DNA from: Bradyrhizobium diazoefficiens
GTDB lineage: Bacteria > Pseudomonadota > Alphaproteobacteria > Rhizobiales > Xanthobacteraceae
Assembly (NCBI RefSeq): GCF_016616885.1
Contig: NZ_CP067102.1
Location: 5,484,501-5,548,500, forward strand
Length of the DNA: 64,000 nucleotides
Reading direction: 5' to 3'
Shown: positions 34,978 to 44,697 of the stretch, piece after piece
Layout of the letters: each line of letters begins with the position of its first letter
Position numbering within the stretch: the first letter of the stretch is position 1
The notes under the pieces: generated by a model
Told to the model about the DNA's origin: nothing
The model's input: the letters and a program-made list of their open reading frames with translations, nothing else
The model's database searches: none
Made by a program: the position numbers and the translations under genes

Positions 34978-36447
34978 TCACAGCAGTTTTGCCCCGAAAT
35001 TCCGCTCAGGATCCATGTCCGCCACGAGCCGGCCGGTCGGCTTTGCCGCCTCGCCGCCACTCCGCGCCAGGAATTTGCCGCTGCCGGCGCTGGCGAGGCA
35101 CTTGTCGCCGTCAATGATCACGCGGCCGCGCGAGAGCACGGACACCGGCCACCCCTTCAGCTTGCGGCCCGCAAACGGCGTGTAACCGGCGAGATCGTGC
35201 ATCATCTCATCCGCGATCGTGGTCTCGCGATTGGGGTCCCAGATCGCGATATCGGCATCCGCGCCGACCGCGATCGAGCCCTTGCGCGGATGCAGATTGT
35301 AGATCTTTGCCGGCGCGGTCGCGGTCAGCTCGACGAACTTTTCAAGGCCGAGCCGTCCTTTCGACACCATCGCGTCGAACAGCAGCGGCAGCCGCAGCTC
35401 CAGTCCCGGCAGGCCATTCGCGACCTGCTTGAAGTTCGGATTGGGGCCGGCGCGCAGCTTGCCGGTCTCGTCGTAACGATACGGCGCGTGGTCCGACGAG
35501 ATGGTTTGGAGATCGCCGAGCGACAGCGCCTGCCACAGCGCCTCCTGGTCCTGATACGTGCGCGGCGGCGGGCTGCACATCCACTTGGCGCCTTCCGCAC
35601 CGGGCTTGTCGAGATCATCAGCCGTGAGGAACAGGTATTGCGGACAGGTCTCGGCAAACACCTTGAGCCCCTGCCCGCGCGAGTCGCGGATGACCTTGGC
35701 GCCCTCGGCGGTCGAGACATGGAAGATCATGATCGGCTGATCGATCAGCGCCGCCATGCCGATCAGCCGGGTGAAGGCTTCCGCCTCCGAGACGCGCGCA
35801 TGACTGATGGCGTGGTATTTCGGCATCGTGTAGCCGCGCGCGAGCAGCCGCTTGACCATCCAGGCGATGATGCCATGATTTTCGGCATGGGCGCACAACA
35901 TCGCGCCGGACCGGCGTGCGGCGAGGAGAATGTCGAGCAGCGGCTCGTCGTCGACCTTGAGCCGGTCGTAGGTCATGAAGATCTTGATCGAGGCGTGTCC
36001 CTGCTTGACCAGCGCCGGAATGTGCTCCTCGACCGTCTCCTTGGTCGCGTCCGCGATGATCATGTGAAAGGCGTAGTCGATCACGGCGCTCTTCTTTGCC
36101 AGCGCATGATAGTCCTCCACCACCTGCGGCAGCTTCATACCGACGTGCTGGGCCGCGAACGGAATCACCGTGGTCGTACCGCCAAAGGCCGCCGACACGG
36201 TCGCGCTTTCAAAAGTGTCGGCATTCATGATGCCGGCGGCAGACAGCTGCTCGATATGCGCGTGACTGTCGACGCCGCCGGGCAGCACCAGCTTGCCCCG
36301 CGCGTCGATCTCGCGCTTGGCGGGCGGAAGCCCGCGGCCGATGGCTGCGATGGTCTCGCCGGAGATGGCGACATCGGCCTCGAACACATCGGTCGTGGTC
36401 GCGACGCGGCCACCGCGGATGATCAGATCGTAAGTGGGTTCAGTCAT
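34978..36447 (-). CDS. Dihydropyrimidinase/hydantoinase (cyclic amidohydrolase)
   Basis: 489 aa from the ATG at 36447 (GGAGTG upstream). Binuclear-metal TIM barrel: DSHAHIE (first His pair), the Lys of SIKIFMTYD (the carboxylated bridge), CAHAENH, MIFHVSTAEGA and the catalytic Asp in ISSDHAPY. Opens cyclic amides such as dihydropyrimidines or hydantoins to N-carbamoyl amino acids. The carbamoyl hydrolase gene is just upstream on the same strand, giving the next step. Confidence 0.93.
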   Translation of the reverse strand: MTEPTYDLIIRGGRVATTTDVFEADVAISGETIAAIGRGLPPAKREIDARGKLVLPGGVDSHAHIEQLSAAGIMNADTFESATVSAAFGGTTTVIPFAAQHVGMKLPQVVEDYHALAKKSAVIDYAFHMIIADATKETVEEHIPALVKQGHASIKIFMTYDRLKVDDEPLLDILLAARRSGAMLCAHAENHGIIAWMVKRLLARGYTMPKYHAISHARVSEAEAFTRLIGMAALIDQPIMIFHVSTAEGAKVIRDSRGQGLKVFAETCPQYLFLTADDLDKPGAEGAKWMCSPPPRTYQDQEALWQALSLGDLQTISSDHAPYRYDETGKLRAGPNPNFKQVANGLPGLELRLPLLFDAMVSKGRLGLEKFVELTATAPAKIYNLHPRKGSIAVGADADIAIWDPNRETTIADEMMHDLAGYTPFAGRKLKGWPVSVLSRGRVIIDGDKCLASAGSGKFLARSGGEAAKPTGRLVADMDPERNFGAKLL

Positions 36448-36507
36448 GCGACACTCCATGATAGGCCTGAGCAAAATGATCGCCGATTTGCAGAAAGACC
36501 ATCGGCA

Positions 36508-37440
36508 TCATTTCTCCGGCGGCGGCACTGCGCCGGTGCGGCTGGTGATCAGGCCGTAATGCTCGATGCGGCGGTGCTGCGCAAAGTTGAAGATCGTGGT
36601 TTTGCCGAAGGTGGTGGCATCGAGGTCGCAGGGATAGACCAGGAGTTCGTCCTCTTCGGTCCTGGCTTCGGCAACGATCTCGCCGTCGGGATCGACGATC
36701 AGGCTGCCGCCAAACAACGCGTGGCCGTCCTCGACGCCAGCCTTGGCCACCGCGACCACCCAGGTCGCGTTCTGATACGCGCCGGCCTGCACGGAGAGGC
36801 GGTTGTGAAACAGGCGCTTCTCGACGCCCTCCTCGCTTCGCTCCGCATTCACTGAGGGCGTGTTGTAGCCGATCAGCACCATCTCGACGCCCTGCAAGCC
36901 CATGACGCGATAGGTCTCCGGCCAGCGGCGGTCGTTGCAGATGGCCATGCCGATGATGCCGCCGAGCTCCCGCCAGACGTTGAAGCCGAGATCGCCCGGC
37001 TCGAAATACCGCTTCTCCAGATGCTGGTGCGACCGATTGGTGTCGTAGTCCGCATGGCCGGGCAAATGGACCTTGCGATATCTGCCGACGATCTTGCCGG
37101 ACTTGTCGGTCAGGATCGCCGTGTTGAAGTGGCGGCCGTCGGGCGTCAGCTCGGCATAGCCGAAATTCATTGCCATCTGATGCTTCGCCGCACGCTCGAA
37201 CAGCGGCTTGGTTGCAGAACTTGGCATTTCGCGTTCGAACCAACTGTCGAACTCGGCCCGGTCCTCCACGTACCAGCGCGGGAAGAACGTCGTCAGCGCC
37301 AGCTCCGGATAGACGATCAGGTCGGCGCCTTTGGCCTTGGCTTCGTCCATCAGCGCGATCATGCGCTTGACCACGGCCTCGCGGCTGTCGGCCTTCTGGA
37401 TCGGGCCCAACTGGGCGGCGGCAACATTGACGATACGCAT
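36508..37440 (-). CDS. N-carbamoyl-amino-acid amidohydrolase (nitrilase superfamily)
   Basis: 310 aa from the ATG at 37440; the longer in-frame ORF adds an unrelated Arg-rich lead. Nitrilase-fold triad: Glu in VYPELALTTF, Lys in YRKVHLPGH, Cys in MAICNDRRWPET; overall length and the HADYDTNRSHQHLEKRYF segment fit N-carbamoyl-D-amino-acid hydrolases. Converts carbamoyl amino acids to amino acid, CO2 and ammonia. With the hydantoinase this forms a two-step route supplied by the ABC importer. Confidence 0.9.
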   Translation of the reverse strand: MRIVNVAAAQLGPIQKADSREAVVKRMIALMDEAKAKGADLIVYPELALTTFFPRWYVEDRAEFDSWFEREMPSSATKPLFERAAKHQMAMNFGYAELTPDGRHFNTAILTDKSGKIVGRYRKVHLPGHADYDTNRSHQHLEKRYFEPGDLGFNVWRELGGIIGMAICNDRRWPETYRVMGLQGVEMVLIGYNTPSVNAERSEEGVEKRLFHNRLSVQAGAYQNATWVVAVAKAGVEDGHALFGGSLIVDPDGEIVAEARTEEDELLVYPCDLDATTFGKTTIFNFAQHRRIEHYGLITSRTGAVPPPEK

Positions 37441-37686
37441 CAGCGAGTTCCTGATTTTTGGCATATTTCTTGGCGAGGCTGGGGGGATCGCAGCTTCAGG
37501 GTGTGCCGGCGCACGCAGCATAACGCAGCCTCGCGCCGTTTTTCCAGCCAAGCAGCTTTCATGCCGCGACCTCGTTCTGCGGACAAGCCGCTCCATCCGG
37601 GCTACAAGCATGCGGAACCTCTCTCCTCGCCTCGGTTTATAACTGCGCCACTCTCTTCTCCCCCAATCCGCTCCGGAGCTTCACGA

Positions 37687-38820
37687 ATGACATCAGCCGA
37701 CCGGCCGGCGACGCGGCTCGCCACGCGCCTCTCGTTCCTGGTCGCCGGCTTCGGCATGGCGTCCTGGGCGCCGCTGGTGCCGTTCGCGAAGGAGCGGCTC
37801 GCGGTCGATGACGCGGTCCTTGGCTTGCTGCTGCTCAGCCTCGGTATCGGCTCGGTCGTCGCGATGCTCGCGACCGGCATTTTGAGCGCACGCTACGGCA
37901 CCAAGCCGATCATCATCGCAGGCGGGATCGGTCTCGCCCTGGCCTTGCCCCTGCTGGTCATCGCAGGCACGCCGGTGACACTGGCAATGGCCTTGCTCGC
38001 ATTCGGCGCGGCGCTCGGCTCGATCGATGTTGCCATGAACATTCATGCCGTCGAGGTCGAACGCGCGGCAGGACAACCGCTGATGTCGGGCTTTCACGCG
38101 CTCTTCAGCATTGGCGGCTTTGCCGGATCGGCGGTGATGACAGCGCTGTTGTCGTTTCATCTTGGATCGCTCGCATGCGCATTGATCTGCTCCGTGCTGA
38201 TGCTGATTGCGATGGCGCTCGCCTGGCCGCGCCTGCTGCGCCGGGCGCAGGCGCAAGAGGGGCCGCTGTTCGTGCTGCCGCATGGCATCGTGCTGCTGCT
38301 GGCGCTGCTGGCGGCCGTCACCTTCCTGATCGAAGGCGCGATGCTCGACTGGGGCGCACTGCTCGTCATCGGCAAGGGCCTCGTCAGCGAGGCCCAGGGC
38401 GGGATCGGTTATATCGTGTTCTCGATCGCGATGACTGCCGGCCGGCTCGGCGGCGATGCCGTCGTGGCGCGTATCGGCGACCGCACAACGCTGGTCGGTG
38501 GAAGCCTGCTTGCCGTCGCAGGCCTTGCCGTGCTGTTGCTCGCGCCAAGCGCGGCCGTTGCCATCGCCGGTTTCCTGCTCATCGGCCTCGGCGCATCGAA
38601 CCTCGTGCCGGTGCTGTTCCGTGGTGCGGCGATGCAGACCGCGATGCCCACGGGGCTCGCGGTAGCGTCAATCACCACCGCCGGCTATGCCGGCGTTCTG
38701 GTTGGCCCCGCCGGCATCGGCTTTATCGCCCACGCCGCCGGGCTGCCGGCGGCATTCTGGATGCTCGCGGCGCTGATGTGCCTCGTCACGCTGTCCGCGC
38801 GCGCCGTCACCGCAAAATAG
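37687..38820 (+). CDS. MFS transporter (YbjJ-like, 12 TM)
   Basis: 377 aa from the ATG at 37687 (CGGAG upstream). About 12 membrane segments: LSFLVAGFGMASWAPLVPF begins segment 1, motif A-like LSARYGTKPIIIAGG follows segment 2, and the conserved AMNIHAVEVERAAGQPLMSGFHALFSIGGF segment is diagnostic of the YbjJ-type branch. Substrate unknown. Divergent from the carbamoyl hydrolase across 246 bp, so not part of that operon, but it could share a promoter region. Confidence 0.88.
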   Translation: MTSADRPATRLATRLSFLVAGFGMASWAPLVPFAKERLAVDDAVLGLLLLSLGIGSVVAMLATGILSARYGTKPIIIAGGIGLALALPLLVIAGTPVTLAMALLAFGAALGSIDVAMNIHAVEVERAAGQPLMSGFHALFSIGGFAGSAVMTALLSFHLGSLACALICSVLMLIAMALAWPRLLRRAQAQEGPLFVLPHGIVLLLALLAAVTFLIEGAMLDWGALLVIGKGLVSEAQGGIGYIVFSIAMTAGRLGGDAVVARIGDRTTLVGGSLLAVAGLAVLLLAPSAAVAIAGFLLIGLGASNLVPVLFRGAAMQTAMPTGLAVASITTAGYAGVLVGPAGIGFIAHAAGLPAAFWMLAALMCLVTLSARAVTAK

Positions 38821-38872
38821 AAAGGCGCGCCACAGCCTGCGGTGACGCACCTTGCCATGCGCGTCATGCAGT

Positions 38873-40300
38873 TCAGGTTGAAAATTTCGACTGCAAACGC
38901 CGCCAGCCGATCACGATACCCGTGATGGAGAACATCAGCCCAAGTGCGCTGAGCCCGACGATCAGGACATCGCGCAGGCGCGGATGCGCCATGAGGACCG
39001 GGAAATCCAGCGTGTGGAGGGCCCTGTAGGCCCAGCGATAGGCGCGGCGCGATGCATCGAGCCTTTGCAGCACGCGGCCATCGGCGCCGTCGATATCAAA
39101 CCAGAGGTCGCCGCAGCGGGCGCGGTAGACCGGTGCGCCGGGGACGACGGATTGAGCCAGATAGTCGTCGTTATCCGCAAGCACGACCGGCGCGCCGCAT
39201 CCGGACGCGAGACGCGCGATCAAGCTGGCGATCTCCTGCGCGTTCAAGAATCCGGTTTGACCGCTACGGGGTGGCTCACCCGCTCTGGTCAAAATCTGGC
39301 CTGCAAGGCTGGTCCGATCGCGACGATAGAGATCTCCCTTGAAGGCGAACCATTCGATCTCGCGAGCCGGCGACGGCATCGATCCGAGCGATGAGACCGT
39401 CCTCCAATCCGGCGCGGCGTCCACCTCGCCGACTTCTCCGGTGGTCAGCTGTCCCCGCGAGAACAGCAGGCCGTGATCCATCGACAGCCAGCCGCTGACA
39501 ATCCACGTCAGCACGAAGATCGTCGCCGCGAGGCCTATCAGGTGATGCAGGGCGTGCCAGCCGCGGTAAGGCGAGCCCAGCACCCCTCCTCGTCGCTTGA
39601 TCCGTACGATACCGAGCACCGCACCGAGCAAGGCTGAGACCGAAGCGAACAGCGACAATGTCCAGACCACGCGATCCCAGAGCTGCCAGTCGCGTCTCAG
39701 CACCGTGGGATAGATCCAGTGCAGGACGCTGCCGGCCCAATTCCATCCGCGCTCGCTGCGCGTCGTATCAAGAACGACTTCACCGGTCGGCGACGAGACA
39801 TAGACTTCCCTGCCGGCTTCATCGCCAAGAGCCACGCGGAATAACGGCCGGTGACGATCGAAGCCATTCGGCACCGTCCATTGATCGTAGTTCCGGCGCG
39901 CAACGATGCCGGCTTGTGCGGCATCAATTCCGCGGTTGCGGGCATGAGCCTGCGCAATGGCCAGTGCAACACCAGCAGACGTAACCGTGGCGTCCTGTCC
40001 GTCGGACGCATGCACCGCGCGCATCAGCACGGCTCCCGACACGATATAGACGGGCCCGTCGCTCCGCTGGATGAGGCGAACGCGCGTGGCCCCGGCAATA
40101 CCGCTGGACGCCACCGCATCGGTCACACCAATGACCACCTGGGCACGCTCCACCGGCGCGAGCCCGGCAAGGCGTTCCGCTTCCGTCAGCGACGGAAACG
40201 GAACGAAGTGCATCACGATTCCGCTCGCGAACCACATCGCGAACAGGAGACAGAACGCGATCCCGAGCCAGCGGTGTGAGAGGACGATCGCGCCCATCAT
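38873..40300 (-). CDS. PepSY domain-containing inner-membrane protein
   Basis: 475 aa. Membrane segments at the N terminus (LSHRWLGIAFCLLFAMWFASGIVMHF), in the middle (LWDRVVWTLSLFASVSALLGAVLGIV and HLIGLAATIFVLTWIVSGWLSM) and near the C terminus (LIVGLSALGLMFSITGIVIG) flank periplasmic PepSY regions. Proteins of this kind often follow TonB-dependent receptors and may reduce or release a metal complex. It lies 12 bp after the TonB receptor, so probably one operon under the cobalamin riboswitch. Confidence 0.88.
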   Translation of the reverse strand: MMGAIVLSHRWLGIAFCLLFAMWFASGIVMHFVPFPSLTEAERLAGLAPVERAQVVIGVTDAVASSGIAGATRVRLIQRSDGPVYIVSGAVLMRAVHASDGQDATVTSAGVALAIAQAHARNRGIDAAQAGIVARRNYDQWTVPNGFDRHRPLFRVALGDEAGREVYVSSPTGEVVLDTTRSERGWNWAGSVLHWIYPTVLRRDWQLWDRVVWTLSLFASVSALLGAVLGIVRIKRRGGVLGSPYRGWHALHHLIGLAATIFVLTWIVSGWLSMDHGLLFSRGQLTTGEVGEVDAAPDWRTVSSLGSMPSPAREIEWFAFKGDLYRRDRTSLAGQILTRAGEPPRSGQTGFLNAQEIASLIARLASGCGAPVVLADNDDYLAQSVVPGAPVYRARCGDLWFDIDGADGRVLQRLDASRRAYRWAYRALHTLDFPVLMAHPRLRDVLIVGLSALGLMFSITGIVIGWRRLQSKFST

Positions 40301-40312
40301 GGGATCAGCGCC

Positions 40313-42670
40313 CTACCATTTGAACGCCGCGGAGATTTCGTAGGTCCGCGGCGCGCGCAGCAGGACCTGGTCGGGATAGAACGGGTCGCCCCAGATCGCG
40401 TAGCGCTTGTCGGTGAAGTTGCGCACCCGGAAGGTCAGGCGGGCCTGGTCGACCGCATTGAAGACCGTCTTGGGGATATCGACGAAGGCGTAGACATCGC
40501 CGACCGTATAGGCGTTCATGGTCACGGTATTGGCGTCGGCGTTGTAGCGGTCGCCGACATGGCGGCCGGTGATGCCGACCTCCACCGGCCAGGGCGTGAA
40601 GAAGCGCCAGGACGCCCCGGCATTGGCGACGATGCGCGGCACGTTCGGCGGCGTATTGCCGGAGAACGAACCGCCGGCAAAGTCGTAGTCGGCATAGCGC
40701 GCATCGACATAGGCGATGTTGCCCCACAGACGCAAAGGCTCGATCGGGCGGATCGATCCTGCAAGCTCGACACCCCTGGACTCTTGTCGCCCGGCGATGT
40801 TGAGCTGCATGCCGCCGGCCGCCGCATAGACGTTCTTGCGCAGGATGTCGTAGGCCGAAAACGACCACTCCGCCCTGTTGTCCCACAACACATGCTTGAC
40901 GCCGGTCTCGTAGGTGCGCGCGGTCGTCAGGTCGAGCGGCTGGGTCGGAGCGAGCAGGAAGATGTTGTTGGCCGAGATGTCCGCGCCGGTGGCGTATTGG
41001 CTGAAGAAGGTCAGGCTGGGAACGGCCTCCCAGGTGTAGCCGATGCGGCCGGTCACCGGTGCCCAGGATTTCGAGAACGGGAAATTCGCGTTCTCCAGGC
41101 CGTTAACGTCGGTCGAATTGCGATCCAGCCCGATACGCTCGACGCGCAAGCCGCCGATCAGCGCGAAGGTCCGCGTCAGCTTCAGCCGGTCCTCGAGCGA
41201 CAGCGCCTCGTTGTCGATACGCGCGGTCTGCTGCTTGGTGGTCAGCAGGCCATAGAACCCACGGTTAGGATCGACGAGATCAACGGAATCACCGGGAAAA
41301 TTCGCAGCACCCGGCCGAACGAAATCGAGATAGCTCGACGACAGCGTCGTAACCAGGCGATTGTCGAAGCCTGCGATGTTCGCATCCCAGGTCAGGTCTG
41401 TGATGTTGCCGACGAGGCGCTGGCTGTGCGCGACATAGAAACGGCTGCGGTCCACCGTGTTGGTCGCGGTGTTGAATGCCTCGACCTCGTTGTTGAACCA
41501 CGAGCGTTCCGCGCCATAGGCGTAGGCCTGGCTCTTCAGCGTCAGGTCGGGCGCCAGCCTCAGCTCGAAGCCGCCGCGTAGCCAGACTTCCTGTGCGACG
41601 TTGCGATTATCGAGGACGTTGTAGTTGGTGTTGAACGTGCGATCGTCGATCGTGATCGGCCCGAGCGCTGACGGGTTGAAGCTCGAGATGTAAGTGCCCG
41701 AGACGATGCCAGCCGTCGCATGCGAGCCGCTGAAGGCCACCGGCACCAATGGCGCGCCCCAATAGGCCTTGGAGCGGTCCTCACGATATTCGATCGCGCC
41801 CCAGACCTTGAGGCTGTCGGAGACGCGATAGTCGAGCTGGCCGGAGACGTCGAGCGTCTTGGTGTTGGTGTCGTCGGCAAAGCCGTTGAGCGTCGAGCGG
41901 CTGACGTCGAAGCGGTAGTCGAGGCCCTCGACATTGGTGCTGCCACCTGAGCCGTAATGCGCGCGGAACGAATTGAGCGAGTCCCAGGAAAAGTCTGCTT
42001 CGTTCCGGATCGGCCCGGTGTGCGGCTGCCTGGTGACCAAGTTGATCGCGCCGCCGGCGGCGCCCTCGCCAGAGATCAGCGAAGCCGGCCCCTTCAGGAT
42101 CTCCACGGCTTCGAGATTGGCCGTGTCCATGATCCGCGAGGTCATGTTCTGCGGGCCGATCTTGATGCCGTTGTAGAGCGTATTGATTTGGCTGTTGGTG
42201 AAGCCGCGCATCGAGAAAGCTGAAGGCTCGGCGGGATTGTCGCCGGCGGTGACGCCGACCGCGCCTTGCGCGACGTCGGAGACGGTGCGGTAGCCCTGCT
42301 CGCGCATGGTCTCGGCGGAGATCACTTCGACGGTCGCGGGCGTCTCGCGCACGGTCAGGCCGAGGCGCGAGGCGCTCTCGGCGACGGCGTTGCTGTTGAG
42401 CGGCGTCGGCGCCGCCGCGTTCGGCACGACCGGCTTTGGCCCGGCCGGTGCTGCGCCAGGTCTGCGCGCTGCCGCGCGGCGCATGCTTGCGGTATCCCGG
42501 CCGGCCGGTTTGGCTTGCTTGCGGGATTGCGGGGGCGACACCTCCACCGGCGGCAGGGGTTCGCGGGTCTGCTGCGCCAAGGCGGCTGGCATGTCGATGG
42601 CGACAAAAGATGTGAGAGCGGCCGACGCCAGCAGGAAATGGCGCGGTCGTACAATACGGAGAGAAGACAC
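40313..42670 (-). CDS. TonB-dependent receptor (siderophore-type family), under cobalamin riboswitch
   Basis: 785 aa. N-terminal signal (FLLASAALTSFVAIDMPAALA), a short Pro-rich TonB-box region (LPPVEVSPP), a plug domain (ETPATVEVISAETMREQGY, NTLYNGIKIG, EILKGPASLISGEGAAGGAINL) and a 22-strand-type barrel ending in SAAFKW. By sequence it falls in the ferric-siderophore receptor family rather than close to E. coli BtuB. However, a cobalamin riboswitch lies 120 bp upstream on the same strand, which argues that it imports a corrinoid. PepSY gene follows. Confidence 0.9.
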   Translation of the reverse strand: MSSLRIVRPRHFLLASAALTSFVAIDMPAALAQQTREPLPPVEVSPPQSRKQAKPAGRDTASMRRAAARRPGAAPAGPKPVVPNAAAPTPLNSNAVAESASRLGLTVRETPATVEVISAETMREQGYRTVSDVAQGAVGVTAGDNPAEPSAFSMRGFTNSQINTLYNGIKIGPQNMTSRIMDTANLEAVEILKGPASLISGEGAAGGAINLVTRQPHTGPIRNEADFSWDSLNSFRAHYGSGGSTNVEGLDYRFDVSRSTLNGFADDTNTKTLDVSGQLDYRVSDSLKVWGAIEYREDRSKAYWGAPLVPVAFSGSHATAGIVSGTYISSFNPSALGPITIDDRTFNTNYNVLDNRNVAQEVWLRGGFELRLAPDLTLKSQAYAYGAERSWFNNEVEAFNTATNTVDRSRFYVAHSQRLVGNITDLTWDANIAGFDNRLVTTLSSSYLDFVRPGAANFPGDSVDLVDPNRGFYGLLTTKQQTARIDNEALSLEDRLKLTRTFALIGGLRVERIGLDRNSTDVNGLENANFPFSKSWAPVTGRIGYTWEAVPSLTFFSQYATGADISANNIFLLAPTQPLDLTTARTYETGVKHVLWDNRAEWSFSAYDILRKNVYAAAGGMQLNIAGRQESRGVELAGSIRPIEPLRLWGNIAYVDARYADYDFAGGSFSGNTPPNVPRIVANAGASWRFFTPWPVEVGITGRHVGDRYNADANTVTMNAYTVGDVYAFVDIPKTVFNAVDQARLTFRVRNFTDKRYAIWGDPFYPDQVLLRAPRTYEISAAFKW

Positions 42671-42792
42671 GGTCTTGGACCTCGGTGTGACGTCAGTGGC
42701 ACGTCACCGCGAACCAAGTCCCATCTTCCGGCTTATAAGCCTTCCGATGAAGCCGAATGTCTGTACTCCCCGACCGACATCTTCGCGTGTGA

Positions 42793-42952
42793 CCACGGCT
42801 GACGGCAGGTCTCCTGGCTCGCGGGTCGTGACCGCTTCGTCGCCTTCCCGGGACCGAGGACCCAGTGGCTTCTGACGAAGGATTCACCGCTTACAGTTGC
42901 GGGGGCAGCTACGGCATTGGGGACAATGTCCCCGCACCGCATTCCCTTTTCA
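42793..42952 (-). promoter_or_regulatory. Cobalamin (adenosyl-B12) riboswitch upstream of TonB receptor
   Basis: Minus-strand RNA with the full conserved core: GGGAATGCGGTGCGG near the 5' end, GCTGCCCCCGCAACTGTAAG, a central GCCACTGG, CGGGAAGGCG, and the B12 box GAGCCAGGAGACCTGCC at 42804-42820. It ends ~120 nt before the receptor's ATG. Expected to turn off receptor and PepSY expression when B12 is abundant. Confidence 0.93.
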
Positions 42953-43061
42953 TCCCCTCTCGGGGAAACCGTCATCGCCATGTAGGATTACGGCGAAGAC
43001 AGAGTCAATGTGCCTGTTGCGGCGATATCGCCACAGCGGCCAACTTCCTTGGGAGATCTGC

Positions 43062-43634
43062 ATGGGAAGCGAGACCTTCCTCTGGCTGGTACGGCATGCC
43101 CCCGTCGACGGCGTCGCGGGGACCATCCATGCGACCGATGCGCCGGCGGACCTTCGCGATCGCACGCAGCTCGAGGCACTGCGCGGGCTTCTGCCGCGGG
43201 ATGCAGCGGGCTATGCCAGCCCGGCGCGGCGCACGGTCGAGACGGCGTGCGCGCTGGGACTCGCGCCCGAGCTGGTGGCCGAGTTGGGAGAGCAGGATTT
43301 TGGCAACTGGACGGGCCGGCGGCATGACGAGCTCGCCGCGAGCGGTGGCGAGGCCTATGCGCAATTCTGGAGCGATCCGTCGCGCGGACGGCCGCCTGAT
43401 GGAGAGAGCTTTGAAGATCAGGTCGTGCAGGTCCGGCTAGGTCTTGCGCGGATCGGCGCAGGTCATGCGACGCTCGTCGTGCATTCCGGCACCATCCGCG
43501 CAGCGCTCTGCATCGCACTGGATCTGACGCCGCAGGCAGCCTTGCGCTTCGTGATCGATCCGCTGTCGCTGACCCGGATCGATCGGCTCGCGACCGGCTG
43601 GCGCGTCGTCTCGGTCAATCAGCGCATGGCCTGA
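43062..43634 (+). CDS. Histidine phosphatase, likely alpha-ribazole phosphatase (CobC-like)
   Basis: 190 aa from the ATG at 43062 (GGGAG upstream). Phosphoglycerate-mutase-type motif LVRHAPVDG with His12, and a late VVHSGTIR holding the second catalytic His. Position directly convergent with cobT at the edge of the cob cluster points to dephosphorylation of alpha-ribazole phosphate, the CobT product. The RH-A-P variant of the usual RHG is common among CobC-like proteins. Its stop abuts the cobT stop with zero gap. Confidence 0.83.
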   Translation: MGSETFLWLVRHAPVDGVAGTIHATDAPADLRDRTQLEALRGLLPRDAAGYASPARRTVETACALGLAPELVAELGEQDFGNWTGRRHDELAASGGEAYAQFWSDPSRGRPPDGESFEDQVVQVRLGLARIGAGHATLVVHSGTIRAALCIALDLTPQAALRFVIDPLSLTRIDRLATGWRVVSVNQRMA

Positions 43635-44687
43635 TCAGGCCGGTCGATCCGGGACATTGGCCTGCGCGAACGTCGCCATGTCGTTGTGAAGCGCGCAGGC
43701 CGATCGCACCAGCGGCAGCGCGATCGCGGCGCCCGATCCCTCGCCGAGCCTGAGATCGAGGCTGATCAACGGCTGCACGTTCAGCGCCCGCAGCACCAGC
43801 CGATGCCCCTGCTCCGCCGATTGATGCGAGGCGAGCTGGAACGGTTGGCACGACGGGTTCAGCCGCACCGCCGCGAGCGCCGCGACCGACACGATAAACC
43901 CGTCGATCAGCACGGGAATGCGCGCCTGCGCGGCTGCGATGATCGCGCCGCAGATCGCCGCGATTTCGAGCCCGCCGACGGCGCACAGGATCTTCTCGGG
44001 CGCCGCAGCCGCAACACCATGGCGCACGATCGCGGCATCGATCACGCGCGCCTTGTGCGCACGACCCGCCGCATCGACACCGGTGCCGTTGCCGGCAATT
44101 TCCTCGGCGCTGATGCCGAGCAGGCCTGCTGCGATCGCCGCCGAGGCCGTGGTGTTGCCGATGCCCATCTCGCCGAAGATCAGGAGATCGGGCTGATTGG
44201 CCTCCGCTCGCGCCACTGCGCGCTGGCCAGCCTCAAAGGCGAATGCCAGTTCGGCGGGCGTGAGCGCAGCGTCGACGCTGAAATCGCGGGTGCCGTGGCG
44301 CGGCTTGTCCGTGATGATGCCCGGCATCTGCTCCAGCGCCAGCGTTCCGGCGTCGACGACCTCGAGGGTCGAGCCGAGCTCGCGCGCCAGCACCGAGATT
44401 GCGGCGCCGCCGGAGGCAAAATTCGCCATCATCGCGATGGTCACTCCTTGCGGATAGGCCGACACGCCCTGCGCGACGATGCCGTGATCGCCGGCGAAGA
44501 CGATGATCGGCACCCGTGCGGCGCGAGGGCGTTCAGTCGCCTGCAGGCCGGCCAGCTCGATCGCGAGCTGCTCCAGCCGGCCGAGCGCGCCGGTCGGCTT
44601 TGTCAGTTGCGCCTGCCGCGCGATCGCCGCCTCGCGGTGGACCACGGAGATCTCGGGGCACTGCTGGTAGACCCATTCGGGGAGCAT
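43635..44687 (-). CDS. cobT: Nicotinate-nucleotide--dimethylbenzimidazole phosphoribosyltransferase
   Basis: 350 aa, normal length. Transfers ribose phosphate from nicotinate mononucleotide to dimethylbenzimidazole to make alpha-ribazole phosphate. Hallmarks: TKPTGALGRLE near the start, VFAGDHGI, FGEMGIGNTT, and the catalytic Glu in DLRLGEGSGAA near the C terminus. Last gene of the long minus-strand cob operon, 10 bp after cobF. (Not the CobT cobaltochelatase subunit.). Confidence 0.96.
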   Translation of the reverse strand: MLPEWVYQQCPEISVVHREAAIARQAQLTKPTGALGRLEQLAIELAGLQATERPRAARVPIIVFAGDHGIVAQGVSAYPQGVTIAMMANFASGGAAISVLARELGSTLEVVDAGTLALEQMPGIITDKPRHGTRDFSVDAALTPAELAFAFEAGQRAVARAEANQPDLLIFGEMGIGNTTASAAIAAGLLGISAEEIAGNGTGVDAAGRAHKARVIDAAIVRHGVAAAAPEKILCAVGGLEIAAICGAIIAAAQARIPVLIDGFIVSVAALAAVRLNPSCQPFQLASHQSAEQGHRLVLRALNVQPLISLDLRLGEGSGAAIALPLVRSACALHNDMATFAQANVPDRPA

Positions 44688-44697
44688 GCTGCCTCGC

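Noticed and set aside
34879..36855. 658-codon open frame on the plus strand
   Set aside because: Antisense to the dihydropyrimidinase, whose metal ligands are intact; no domain.
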